A stretch of 64,000 nt of DNA from Saprospiraceae bacterium (GTDB lineage Bacteria; Bacteroidota; Bacteroidia; Chitinophagales; Saprospiraceae), in the NCBI GenBank assembly GCA_020850225.1, contig JADZFD010000045.1:62001-126000 (forward strand). The letters are read 5' to 3'. A program made the translations under genes and the position numbers. Numbering within the stretch: position 1 is the first letter of the stretch; every line of letters starts with the position of its first letter. The notes beneath the pieces are model-generated. The model was not told where the DNA came from and did no database searches. It was given only the letters and a program-made list of their open reading frames with translations. This document shows, piece by piece, positions 1 through 10,346 of the stretch.

Positions 1-2277
1 CATTATTACTTTACCATCAACAGAAATCAGTTCTACTTTTACATCTGAAGTGTTATCCAATGTAATGTCTACATACAAATCTCTGGATGCAGGGTTTGGA
101 AACACATTAGCACTACCTGTTTTAGCAATATTATAAGTGCTGTTGGATTTTTTAATATCCATTTCCAGATACATATTAGCCAAAGAGAATAATGTTCCTG
201 TGTTACCCAATAAGTCATAAGTTCTGTCAGCCTCATCACTTTCATCAACTCCTTCATATGCAAATACAGAGCCACCTCTCTGATTTAAACCTAAACTATC
301 TAATACATAATCAGCAGGATAAAAATATACTGATCTGTCAATAACATTTTCCAACCCAAATCCATTATATGTAAGGAACTTAATTCTTGGGAAAGAAGGA
401 TCCAAAGGTCTGGTATGTGCAATCATCACATAATTTTGGTCATCTTTTAACTGAACTTGCTGATCTTCAACAGGGTTGCCACCTTCATCTACACCCCAAA
501 TCGGCATTTCAATCAATCTTGGATTAGCAATTACATCTCCTTCGAGGAAAACACTGTTTGCACCCACTAAAATTCTTTCATTAGGCGCAACACTTAAATC
601 GTTATTCTCATCTATCCATTCGTATAGTTCCACCTGAATAAATCCTGCACTTTCAATTTCGTCTACTGCATTATCTAATCCAAATCTGACTTTATCTACA
701 GTATAACCAGCCCCTTTAGGCATGTAGTAAATAGTCCCAAAAGATTGATAATTGGTTGGTGTTACCGCCCATATTCTAGCTATATCTTTCAAATAAGCCG
801 AATTTACCTGAGCTTCTGAAAATAAAGTACTAAAAGTATTTTCAGTTACTTCGAATAAGAAACTAGCTTTGTTATTGGTAGTATCAGCATCATTGTCAGA
901 AGAAGATATCTGATAATAAGCATTATACAACTGAGGTGTAGCGTCTGGCGTAAATGAGTCGTCAAAGATTCCATTTTGTGAAGTTGAACCAAAAGCCAAA
1001 GAACCATAGTTCTTTGTTAACTTAGCAACCTCTACACCTGTTTCATTTTCAATTAATACATCCACATTCACATTAGAAGCATCTGTATTGCCGATATTTG
1101 ACACATCTGTCATAAAATGGATAGGAGAAACCTGAGATGCAGGTACTCTTACTGTTGGTGCAACAGCATACCAATCTTTATTGATTTTTGAGTCAACTAC
1201 TTCTTTTTCGGACAACATTACATCATCCAATACAAAAGTATAAAAGTCACCGGTTACAATAAATTTAACTTTACAATTTTCTTTATTGGCAAATTGAGGT
1301 ACGGCTATTACTACTGTCTCGCCAACTGCATTTTGGTTGACAGTGTTTTTTGAAGCGATTTTTACAGGATCTCCCCAAGCAGTTCCATCAAATAATGCAT
1401 ATGAAGCACTACCATTTAGTCTGTTATGGAACATTCTGAATTGTAAGTTGATTTTAGTTTTTCCACGACAATCAATAGAAGGAGAAACCAGAGCTGAAGA
1501 ATAATTGTTATATGGCTGTGTTGGCGATTCATTATCTTCAAACTGCAATGCTTCCAAATCCATACATGCTGCCCCATTACATTGAGATACTGATTTTATA
1601 TTATTATCAGTAAAACTTCTAGCTGTTCTTGGAAAACCGCTTTCAGTCCAAAACCATGTAGTACGTGTATCCAAATCAGGCGTTGCATTTTCAATAGTCC
1701 ATCCATTAAGTCCACCTGCAAAATCACCCTGACCGGACACATTACCCCAAAAAACTTCCGGTTCGTACGTTATAGTACATGGAACTGATTTATGAATCAA
1801 CTCTGCAGTAACACCACCAGCCAAAATGCTGGCTCTTACTTTCTTACAATCTGCATCACTCATCATATAAGCATTAATCTTTAATTTTAAACCAGGAACT
1901 CCCCCTCCAACAGCACTAGCTGCATTACCGGTAGCTGTATTACAAATAATAGCAGCAATTCCTCCAGCCTTTTCAATTCTTGCTGCTTTATCTGATAAAC
2001 CACAAACTCCTCGGTCTAAAAAGCCAATTGTTCCAGTCAGGTCATTTGTTAAATCTGTACACCCATCATTAACAGGAGCAGTACCATCATCACCATACTT
2101 AGCTTCACCAGTAACAGATGTTGAAACAATGGGTCCCCAATTAAACCTTTGTACATCATATTCACCTGCTATTGCAGCAGGTGCTGTAATTTTCAATGTA
2201 TTGATCTGTGCCATTATATCTGCGGCAACAAAGGTCAATACAACCAATAAAAAATGTTTTGTAAAAAAATTTCGCAT
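1..2277 (-). CDS. Secreted PA (protease-associated) domain protein with T9SS type A-like C-terminal sorting domain; 3' end outside window
   Basis: Hand translation from ATG at 2277-2275: MRNFFTKHFLLVVLTFVAADIMAQINTLKITAPAAIAGEYD...GTIGFLDRGVCGLSDKAARIEKAGGIAAIICNTATG (PA-like)...SANVFPNPASRDLYVDITLDNTSDVKVELISVDGKVIM at the window edge. Absent from the ORF track because it runs off the window. Confidence 0.85.
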   Translation of the reverse strand, partial: MRNFFTKHFLLVVLTFVAADIMAQINTLKITAPAAIAGEYDVQRFNWGPIVSTSVTGEAKYGDDGTAPVNDGCTDLTNDLTGTIGFLDRGVCGLSDKAARIEKAGGIAAIICNTATGNAASAVGGGVPGLKLKINAYMMSDADCKKVRASILAGGVTAELIHKSVPCTITYEPEVFWGNVSGQGDFAGGLNGWTIENATPDLDTRTTWFWTESGFPRTARSFTDNNIKSVSQCNGAACMDLEALQFEDNESPTQPYNNYSSALVSPSIDCRGKTKINLQFRMFHNRLNGSASYALFDGTAWGDPVKIASKNTVNQNAVGETVVIAVPQFANKENCKVKFIVTGDFYTFVLDDVMLSEKEVVDSKINKDWYAVAPTVRVPASQVSPIHFMTDVSNIGNTDASNVNVDVLIENETGVEVAKLTKNYGSLAFGSTSQNGIFDDSFTPDATPQLYNAYYQISSSDNDADTTNNKASFLFEVTENTFSTLFSEAQVNSAYLKDIARIWAVTPTNYQSFGTIYYMPKGAGYTVDKVRFGLDNAVDEIESAGFIQVELYEWIDENNDLSVAPNERILVGANSVFLEGDVIANPRLIEMPIWGVDEGGNPVEDQQVQLKDDQNYVMIAHTRPLDPSFPRIKFLTYNGFGLENVIDRSVYFYPADYVLDSLGLNQRGGSVFAYEGVDESDEADRTYDLLGNTGTLFSLANMYLEMDIKKSNSTYNIAKTGSANVFPNPASRDLYVDITLDNTSDVKVELISVDGKVIM

Positions 2278-2534
2278 AACTAAAAATTTAAATTTGATTT
2301 TAATTGTGTTTAATAATTGAATATATGCAAGTCGTAAAATTAACATTTTAATTACAATTCAACTGTCTTTAAGGATACATTTTTGTTATTAAATGATATA
2401 TATTTTTAATGCTAATAATTGAACGTTATTTTTAGAAACAGGTGAAATGGAAATTATATTTTTTAAGTGCTTTATTATTTAAAATATAATATAAAAATAC
2501 AGATAAAATGATATTAAATATAAAATATTATTTG

Positions 2535-3506
2535 TTAATTAAGTTTTAATAATTCGTCTTTTAATTTCTTGTAATTTACAGGAACGACACCCGGAGATTC
2601 ACAAACCTGCCCTCCGGCGGTATTAGCTATGATCGCTATCTCACTCAATGGTACCTTCCTGATATAACACAGGCACGCTACACTTATAACAGAATCTCCT
2701 GCTCCGCAGACATCTGAAATATCACGCGGTGAGGTAGGATAAATGGTTCCTGTTAGTCCATCATGCAGGTACAGGCCATCTTTACCTAATGTAATCATTG
2801 TAATGGAATGATTCATACTTTCACGCAATACCTTATCTGCATCATCCAATGATGTCTGATAACCAATGCTTTGGAATACTTCTTTCTTGTTGGGCTTGAA
2901 AATAGTACAATTCCTGTATGCCAGAAAATTTTTTTCTTTCGGGTCTACAAATACAGGAATTTGAAGATTTACACATGATTGCATAATTTTTTCAATCAAA
3001 GTCGCTGTCAGCATGCCTTTATTGTAGTCCTGAAGTATGATACCGTCAATTTTACCGGTATTGATTATATCGATAAAATGTTCAAAGACTTGTTTTTCCT
3101 GCTCTGCATTGATATCGTGTTTATCTTCATTATCAACCCGGATCAGATGTTGATTTCCTGCCATGATACGTGTTTTAACGGTAGTTTTTCTATCCTGACA
3201 TGGTATGAGGCGTACATCTAAACGGCTGTTGTTGATGAGAACAGCTTTCATAAGATCGGCAGCTTCATCTGCACCACAGATTGACAATAGTGTTGCCTGA
3301 GCACCAAGTGAAAGGATATTCATAGCAACATTGGCAGCACCACCGGCACGGTTTTCATAGCTTTTCTGTTCTACCACCGGAACAGGAGCTTCCGGAGAAA
3401 TTCTTTTTACATCACCGGATATATATCGGTCTATCATAGTGTCACCAATCACAAGAATATGTACATCACTGAAATCCGGTAAATCCACAGTATCAATTCT
3501 GTTCAT
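2535..3506 (-). CDS. rfaE1: D-glycero-beta-D-manno-heptose-7-phosphate kinase (RfaE/HldE domain I, PfkB family)
   Basis: VIGDTMIDRYISGDVKRISPEAPVPVVE, RAGGAANVAMNI, DVCGAGDSV motifs. Confidence 0.85.
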   Translation of the reverse strand: MNRIDTVDLPDFSDVHILVIGDTMIDRYISGDVKRISPEAPVPVVEQKSYENRAGGAANVAMNILSLGAQATLLSICGADEAADLMKAVLINNSRLDVRLIPCQDRKTTVKTRIMAGNQHLIRVDNEDKHDINAEQEKQVFEHFIDIINTGKIDGIILQDYNKGMLTATLIEKIMQSCVNLQIPVFVDPKEKNFLAYRNCTIFKPNKKEVFQSIGYQTSLDDADKVLRESMNHSITMITLGKDGLYLHDGLTGTIYPTSPRDISDVCGAGDSVISVACLCYIRKVPLSEIAIIANTAGGQVCESPGVVPVNYKKLKDELLKLN

Positions 3507-4744
3507 ATTTCAATAATTTGTTTTAAATAATCCAATATTTTATGTGTTGCACCCCGATTTTGTTCAAAATACATTTCAATACTGGCTTTTACAGTATCTC
3601 TGAAAACTGTATCTCCTTCCCATTGGTTAATAATTGCTATCATTTCATCACATTTTCTAACAGGGAATACGGATTCTTGCTCATTCAATGTCACAGCTTC
3701 ATTGAATTTGTTGTATTTAGGCCCAAAGAAAACAGGTATCCTGTATATTAGAGGTTCGAGGATATTATGGATGCCTCTTCTGAATCCTCCGCCTATATAA
3801 ACATAATCTGCTACGGCATACAAGCTGGAAAGCATTCCTATATTATCAATTATCAGTACATCAGTGTTGTCATCTGATTCTGAGTACAATCTCGAATCGT
3901 CTGTTATCCATCTTCGCAGGTTATCGATGTTTTCCGGTCGTACATCATGCGGTACAATGATGTGTTTGTAGTCCGGGAATGCCTGCATAACTCCGATTGC
4001 CATATGAATATCAGACAACCAAACACTTCCATAAATGATGGTCTTTTTACCCTGAACGAATGCATGTATTCTTTTGGGTGCTGGATTTTTATTCAAATTA
4101 TTCAGGACACTGTCGATTCTGGTATCTCCTGCTATTTCAACATTATGAAAGTTGCGTTCCGACAAAACCTTTTCAGATGCTTCGTCTTGTACAAATATCA
4201 TTTCAAAATGGATTAATAAGTTTCTGAAAGGCTTTACAAATTGCTTTAAGAAATAATCATTATCCCTGAAAACACCGGATATGGATATAATAGGTATGTG
4301 CTTTTGCTGAACTTCCCTTATCAGATTCCACCAAAATTCATATTTGACCAGAATTAATATTTTAGGATTATAATATTCAAGTAGTCTCCGATTATTTTCG
4401 GGTAAATCCGAAGGTAAATATATAATCTCATCAGCATATGGATAGTTTTTCCGGATTTCATAACCAGAAGGTGAAAAAAAACTTAAGATAATTTTTTCAT
4501 CAGGGTAAGTAGATTTAATCGCTTCAATCAAAGGTCTCCCTTGTTCAAATTCACCTAAAGAAGCACAGTGTATCCATATTGGATTGTTTTTTGGTGGATT
4601 ATTACTACGAATACGATTGAGTGTATCTCGTCTTCCTTTGTATAGCTGGTTAATTTTGTTATTCAGAAACTTATTGGAATATATAAAGAAATTTCCCAGA
4701 TGGATACCAAAAGTATAGATAATAAACAATAATCGTTGCCACAT
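3503..4744 (-). CDS. waaA: 3-deoxy-D-manno-octulosonic acid (Kdo) transferase
   Basis: KdtA-like motifs: IWIHCASLGEFEQGRPLIEAIK, EFWWNLI, YIGGGFRRGIHNILEP; 4-bp overlap with the downstream kinase. Confidence 0.9.
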   Translation of the reverse strand: MWQRLLFIIYTFGIHLGNFFIYSNKFLNNKINQLYKGRRDTLNRIRSNNPPKNNPIWIHCASLGEFEQGRPLIEAIKSTYPDEKIILSFFSPSGYEIRKNYPYADEIIYLPSDLPENNRRLLEYYNPKILILVKYEFWWNLIREVQQKHIPIISISGVFRDNDYFLKQFVKPFRNLLIHFEMIFVQDEASEKVLSERNFHNVEIAGDTRIDSVLNNLNKNPAPKRIHAFVQGKKTIIYGSVWLSDIHMAIGVMQAFPDYKHIIVPHDVRPENIDNLRRWITDDSRLYSESDDNTDVLIIDNIGMLSSLYAVADYVYIGGGFRRGIHNILEPLIYRIPVFFGPKYNKFNEAVTLNEQESVFPVRKCDEMIAIINQWEGDTVFRDTVKASIEMYFEQNRGATHKILDYLKQIIEI

Positions 4745-4745
4745 A

Positions 4746-5531
4746 TCAATAGTAATATATGGTTTCTCCCGTACCTGATTTATAAAAAGCCAGATACCAT
4801 GAAAATCGAATTCCAGCCATTAAATCCAGTCGGGATTGTATAGTGGGTAGCCCGGTATCAAAGTTGAATGCCCTTACTTCGGATGTAAAGCCCTGGATAA
4901 AATCGAATCCGATATCAAAATTAACCCTTCTGTCACTACTCATATGTTTATAGGTAATGGTTTCTTTAAGCGCAAAACCTCTGGTAAGGCGGTCATATCC
5001 TGTATGTCTTCCTGCACGAACCATAGGAAAAGCATTTCTCTGATCCATGAATTTTATATTGTGCTGTAATATACCTCCGTTTATAAGTACCTTAATACCT
5101 GATCGGGATTGTTTGCTGAAAGGAAACAATTTGCCTACTCCCAAACCCAGATACATGCCCCTTTGTCTTAAAAATATGTCTGCTGTCTGGTCATCATCTC
5201 CCAATAGAATACCCGATTGAGTACGGAATGGAGCCAATACATCTTCTTTAACATTGTCACTGTAATAGTAGATAAATTCACCGTTGAATAGCCAATTGGA
5301 TGGCAGAATATAGTGACTGCCAATGGAGAAACTCAAATTACTGCCATATCTGTCTTTTAGATCTCCCATAGGTAAATTGGCACCTAAACCCAATCCGAAA
5401 TCAAAAACTGCTCCCTCAACGGGCTTTTGGGTTACTTCAGACTGAGCTTGTAAAAATATCGTACTAAGTGTCAAAAGTACCAATATCATCCAATTTTCTT
5501 TTCTTATATAAGACAATTTTAATAAAAACAT
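4746..5531 (-). CDS. Predicted outer-membrane beta-barrel protein
   Basis: N-terminal signal-like segment, alternating aromatic/glycine strands; immediately follows kdtA start. Confidence 0.5.
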   Translation of the reverse strand: MFLLKLSYIRKENWMILVLLTLSTIFLQAQSEVTQKPVEGAVFDFGLGLGANLPMGDLKDRYGSNLSFSIGSHYILPSNWLFNGEFIYYYSDNVKEDVLAPFRTQSGILLGDDDQTADIFLRQRGMYLGLGVGKLFPFSKQSRSGIKVLINGGILQHNIKFMDQRNAFPMVRAGRHTGYDRLTRGFALKETITYKHMSSDRRVNFDIGFDFIQGFTSEVRAFNFDTGLPTIQSRLDLMAGIRFSWYLAFYKSGTGETIYYY

Positions 5532-5550
5532 TCAATCCAAAATTTTAGTA

Positions 5551-6081
5551 TTATAATTCGTCAAATACGATTTTTTTATAAAAAGGTTCATCAGTAACTG
5601 AATTGATACCAAATAGTTCAGCCCATTTGACCTGAGGAAATACGCCCAGATCTTCAGCAAAAATGTACACTGATTGTAAGGAAATATTTATATTGTTCTC
5701 TACAAAATACACTTTATATCTATCTGCTTTGTTTTTGCCCAAAAAAAACCTGATATCATCATAAGATACAATTTCAAACTGTACAAGTTCATTTGAGATT
5801 ACTTTAAATTTGTATCCGTAGGCTAATTTTTTCTGAATATAGTTCAATGGTTGTTTTTCGACCATCACGCCTTCTTCGTACCTCAACCAATGTATCAATA
5901 TAGGTTCATTCAAATTTAATATCTGGTCCGGAGTATAGTTGATTTCATAGACGACTGTATTGAAGTTTTGATTTCTCTGGATATAAAACAATAGAGACGG
6001 ATAATCCTCAATTACTGGATAATCCAATAGTCTGAAATGTTCTTCATCGGAAACTGTTAATTTTTGCCTATCAGGAATCAT
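5551..6081 (-). CDS. DUF4833-like conserved protein
   Basis: FYIQRNQNFNTVVYEINY...EPILIHWLRYEEGVMVEKQPLNYIQKKLAYGYKF resembles the DUF4833 family. Confidence 0.55.
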   Translation of the reverse strand: MIPDRQKLTVSDEEHFRLLDYPVIEDYPSLLFYIQRNQNFNTVVYEINYTPDQILNLNEPILIHWLRYEEGVMVEKQPLNYIQKKLAYGYKFKVISNELVQFEIVSYDDIRFFLGKNKADRYKVYFVENNINISLQSVYIFAEDLGVFPQVKWAELFGINSVTDEPFYKKIVFDEL

Positions 6082-6147
6082 AGTGTAAAAATAACATAAA
6101 AACTCAAAACTCCTTAGTGAAACTTATTTAAAATGTAAATAACAAAT

Positions 6148-6270
6148 GTGAAAGGCCACTCTTTAGATAAAAAATCCAAGTCACTGATGTTAGTACCGAT
6201 AGTTATCGGGATACTTATAATTATAAATGCTATGGCTGTGCTTTTTGCCTTGATTCTTTAGGTCTTTCAC
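6148..6270 (-). repeat. Copy B of an intergenic imperfect-palindrome (MITE/REP-like) repeat
   Basis: Ends gtgaaaggcc / ggtctttcac; contains core gctatggctgtgctttttgccttgat (6229-6254), 25/26 identical to the reverse complement of 22185-22210; also contains ccgatagttatcgg palindrome. Confidence 0.6.
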
Positions 6271-6326
6271 CTAAAAAATTCAGAAATGTATAATAAGTAT
6301 TATTTTTAAAAACAAGATAAGGTATA

Positions 6327-6362
6327 AAAAAAGAGTTTCCTGTATAAGCAGAAAACTCTTTT
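6327..6362 (-). terminator. Rho-independent terminator-like hairpin downstream of the M36 protease gene
   Basis: aaaagagttt ... aaactctttt inverted repeat with flanking A/T tracts. Confidence 0.6.
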
Positions 6363-6470
6363 CAGATTGGTTTAATAATTACAGATGTTAAATTATTATG
6401 TACTATTTTACGTTACAAAAATCATACCTTTAATTATGAATCATCAGTAATTACACAAACAAAGTTGTTT

Positions 6471-9400
6471 TTATTTGATTATTAATTTCTCTGTATATTT
6501 CGCATCACTCGTTGATATATTAACCAGATACATACCTGCAGGAATCTTAGATGTATTGATGGTAATAAGTCCACGGTCTCCGGTAACTTCCAATTTAGTT
6601 TTATAAACCTCCTTACCACTCAGGGTAACAATTGAGATATCGGCCAACCTATCCAAAGGATTGAATAAACTGATAGAAACGTAATCGTCAGCAGGATTCG
6701 GTTCAAGTCTGAACAAGACGTGTTTGCTTTTCTCTATATCTTTGGTACTTACAGTATTATCCGGATTAACGAAAGTTTCCAGAGCATCAGTACACGCTTT
6801 TTCTCCAGCGCCATTTTCAGCTGAAATACAGGCCTGGGCGTGATAACTGAACAAGTCGATAATTTCGAAATCATCAATATACCATCCGGTAAATACACCT
6901 GTACCTGAAACAGCTTCATCACAGACAAATCTGAATTTAAACGAAACATTCTGTCCGGTATACGCACTTAAATCAATATAAGAATCAATCCATGGACCAT
7001 CCAGGTTGTCATTCCAGTTACCACCGCCAGAATTTCCTGAGAAAACATAAATACCTGTTTCTACCAGAGTGCCATAGACTAATTCAGTATTGTAGGGATT
7101 TCGGATAAATTGTTCTTTAGGGATTCTGTTATATGGACCACCATTTACAGATATGAGTACCATACCGCCGTCGTTGCCATTCTGCGTATTGTACCTGTGC
7201 CAGAAACGCATAACCGGGCGCTTTCCCCGGATATTATAAGGTATAGATATCAATGAAGCGTCACCATCGGTAGTACCATTAAATATACTATATGAAATAT
7301 CCGGGCTTTTAAATATATCATAGGAAGTAATCCATTCTTCACTACCTTCGATATTTTCAGTTTCCCAATCATATCTACCGTCAAAATTTTCTTTTTCCAA
7401 TGTAACTGACTTATTGTCTTTGTCAGAACGTGTCCTGTAAGTTATATCAATTTCACGTTTATAATCCATATCGCCTAATTCAAAAACCAAAACATTCCCA
7501 CTTACTGTTGGTTCGATGTTGGCAGATCCGGCAATATATGTCATACCTTCAGGTAATTCGTCCGTGATAATCACCTGGTTTTGCCGCGAAGGTATATGGT
7601 TGATAGCATGAATGGCTATGTCAACATCAGCTCCGGGATCTATAGAAGTGGTTGCTGTCTTTGTGATTTTTAGTGTTGGCAATAGGCTAAAATCCTCAAC
7701 ATTATCATTACGTGTATTACCTGCAGAAGCATAGTATCCAACACCTCTTCTGGCAAAGGATTCCCATATAAACCGACCATTTTTACCATTAAACAACAGA
7801 GAATCTGCTTTCAGGATAGCATTCCGTCCAGTAATAAAGTCTGGGTTGCACGGTTGTATTTTCAGAGCTTCAATTACGAGTTTTGTTGCCAGGAAATTAC
7901 CTGAAGTTTCATTATTCCAGTCGGGATCGAATCCGTATGAATCGACAAATTTCCAGTACATATCCCACAGGATATCTGCCCATACTTCACCAACAGGATG
8001 CGGTTCTGTAGTGCCCCGAATGTCTTTATATGTCTGCGGATTGATGGTCATATCTGTGGAATAGGGGTATCTTCTGATTCCTCTTCCATTCGGACTCAAT
8101 CCAGAAGCATAATTTCCCATTCCTCTTGCATCACTTCCCTTGTCGCCAGGCTTATGTGTCAGTACCATAGCAAAAAAATCACTCCATCCTTCTCCCATTT
8201 GTTCGTCATTGAAAAGGCAGGAAGAATTCAGGCGACCTCCGGTAAGACGTGTAGATATACCGTGTCCGTATTCATGGGCAATGATACCATTATCCAGAGC
8301 GCCATCATAATATTTTGGACCACTGTTACCTTTTTCCTGAAAAGTCATTACAACATCTGTTCCTTTTGAAAGTTCCAATCGAATCTTGTCACAATCGGAT
8401 TTTTTCATAAAAATAGAAGGGATTGTTACTTTCTCGGAATTTAATGCGGCACCCATATCTACTATTTCTTCACCAGTTCCACCGTTAATACCGGATATAT
8501 TACAAACTATGGCTGCTATTGCACCTGCTTGCTGGACATTATATACTTTATTGCTAAAATCACAAACACCTCTGTCTATTATAGCTATTTTACCTTTTAA
8601 GTCACTTGCGTTTGTGATAGGAGTACAACCAGCGGTGCTGTTAACTCCCGAAGCTTTGGATACTGCAACTTTGGCCGATACGGCCGGTTCATCCTTGTTG
8701 GGAATAGGCTTTCCAAATCTACCTTCACCATATTTGTTGATGAATCCTTTGATATTTTCTGGTTCATCAATGGAGATTATTCCGGCAGTATTTGTCCAAA
8801 GGTACATTTGCATTCTTCCGCTAAAACCGTCAATAGGAGTTGAAAAGTTGGCGTTATTGATTTTAACAGGTTCTGTCTGTCCGTTTTCGTGCAGTGTAAT
8901 ACCATCAAATGCTTGTGCCTGAACATAATCACGACCATCACCTTTCCCGGTATAGTTATTCTGCTGGAAATTGCCGAATTCTTCATTAAATCCCAGTTTA
9001 TAGGTGATATCATGAATCATATTGTTCATATAAAACAAGTTAGTTACTGCTGCATCTGCATTTTCACGGGGATCTTTAGTCAAATCCAAAGGATAGTCAA
9101 AGTTAAGGTTGTTTCCTCCCTCAGTTTCCGGGGAGTCTGGTATGTTTCTATCCTCTTTATCCTGGTAAGCATGGACATTATTACCACGTGTTATTGTAAA
9201 TTCAGGTCCAACCACTCCGTCGGTATCATGCCAACCGAACGGAGAGTAATCTTTGTACAATTCATCCCCTACCAGTGTTCTTGAACCATGAATCGGACTT
9301 TCAACAGGTAAAGCATATACATTGTATTTAGCTATACTTAATGGATTGGCTGCTGCTGAAACAACAGGTACTATATGTTCTACATGCTCATTACAATTAT

Positions 9401-10055
9401 TATTATTGGTATATGCGTGATGCTCATGATTACAATAAAGCGTATAATTATGCTTACTTACATATTCGCCTGTAACAGCATCTATATTCAAATCCCAGTA
9501 ATCTGCAGTTGACTTAATGTCCATGCTTAAATTCCATACGAGAATCAGTTTTTTATCTACCAATTCGTATTTTAACGCTGCTGTAACCGGCGTGTCTGTC
9601 AATTCAGGAATTTCATATACATATTTACCATCATTATTTCTACCTGAAGCTATCGGACGACTGTTTACAGATAATCCAAGATGTTGTGCGGCATTGATTA
9701 TTGCTGCATCAGCACCGATTTTATAAGCAGTTGCATTGATTTTGCTTTCTGCTGACTGAACAAAATTCTGATTGGCAGAAAAAACTTCACCGTCCTTTAC
9801 AACTATTACAGCCATTGCATTTCTGACAGGAATACCTTTACACGTCTGATTCAGATACAAGTAGGTAATACCCATGTCTGACGTTGCTTCAGAACTTAGT
9901 ATTGTTCCCTGAACATCAGATGATTCCAACTGCCATTGGGGTGTCATTTTTTGAATATACTCCATTGCAGTTGAAAATGTGGATTTATCCTGAGCGAAAA
10001 CCGCCAAAGGCAGGATAAATACGAGAAAGAATAACCATTTTTTCATTAGAGTCAT
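6471..10055 (-). CDS. M36 (fungalysin) family metallopeptidase with PA domain and T9SS type A sorting domain
   Basis: HEYGHGISTRLTGG zinc motif, GEVWADILWDMYW, inserted PA domain (GKIAIIDRGVCDFSNKVYNVQQAGAIAAIVCN), C-terminal LEPNPADDYVSISL...GMYLVNI...EKLIIK. Confidence 0.93.
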   Translation of the reverse strand: MTLMKKWLFFLVFILPLAVFAQDKSTFSTAMEYIQKMTPQWQLESSDVQGTILSSEATSDMGITYLYLNQTCKGIPVRNAMAVIVVKDGEVFSANQNFVQSAESKINATAYKIGADAAIINAAQHLGLSVNSRPIASGRNNDGKYVYEIPELTDTPVTAALKYELVDKKLILVWNLSMDIKSTADYWDLNIDAVTGEYVSKHNYTLYCNHEHHAYTNNNNCNEHVEHIVPVVSAAANPLSIAKYNVYALPVESPIHGSRTLVGDELYKDYSPFGWHDTDGVVGPEFTITRGNNVHAYQDKEDRNIPDSPETEGGNNLNFDYPLDLTKDPRENADAAVTNLFYMNNMIHDITYKLGFNEEFGNFQQNNYTGKGDGRDYVQAQAFDGITLHENGQTEPVKINNANFSTPIDGFSGRMQMYLWTNTAGIISIDEPENIKGFINKYGEGRFGKPIPNKDEPAVSAKVAVSKASGVNSTAGCTPITNASDLKGKIAIIDRGVCDFSNKVYNVQQAGAIAAIVCNISGINGGTGEEIVDMGAALNSEKVTIPSIFMKKSDCDKIRLELSKGTDVVMTFQEKGNSGPKYYDGALDNGIIAHEYGHGISTRLTGGRLNSSCLFNDEQMGEGWSDFFAMVLTHKPGDKGSDARGMGNYASGLSPNGRGIRRYPYSTDMTINPQTYKDIRGTTEPHPVGEVWADILWDMYWKFVDSYGFDPDWNNETSGNFLATKLVIEALKIQPCNPDFITGRNAILKADSLLFNGKNGRFIWESFARRGVGYYASAGNTRNDNVEDFSLLPTLKITKTATTSIDPGADVDIAIHAINHIPSRQNQVIITDELPEGMTYIAGSANIEPTVSGNVLVFELGDMDYKREIDITYRTRSDKDNKSVTLEKENFDGRYDWETENIEGSEEWITSYDIFKSPDISYSIFNGTTDGDASLISIPYNIRGKRPVMRFWHRYNTQNGNDGGMVLISVNGGPYNRIPKEQFIRNPYNTELVYGTLVETGIYVFSGNSGGGNWNDNLDGPWIDSYIDLSAYTGQNVSFKFRFVCDEAVSGTGVFTGWYIDDFEIIDLFSYHAQACISAENGAGEKACTDALETFVNPDNTVSTKDIEKSKHVLFRLEPNPADDYVSISLFNPLDRLADISIVTLSGKEVYKTKLEVTGDRGLITINTSKIPAGMYLVNISTSDAKYTEKLIIK

Positions 10056-10346
10056 GGTTTAAAAGTTAATAATAGGATTGCTTGTATTTAATAAAATTTC
10101 ATAAAAATATAACTTTCTGTATTTCTGACATATTTTTTTATACTAAATTGTATAAAATGTTTTTTTGCTGACATCAGGAAGGTATAAAGGGTATGTATTT
10201 GAGTTATATATTTGTGTACAACCTTAATCATTAACACGGAATTAAAATCTATGTGATATTAAATTAATATTGATATCCGAATATTATTACAGCATCCTGA
10301 AAATAACCATATTTGCCATTGATTACAAATATTTAACTTAACCGAT

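Noticed and set aside
7846-9284. Several plus-strand ORFs (72-178 aa) opposite the M36 protease gene
   Set aside because: Antisense shadow ORFs within a strongly supported CDS; no recognisable motifs.
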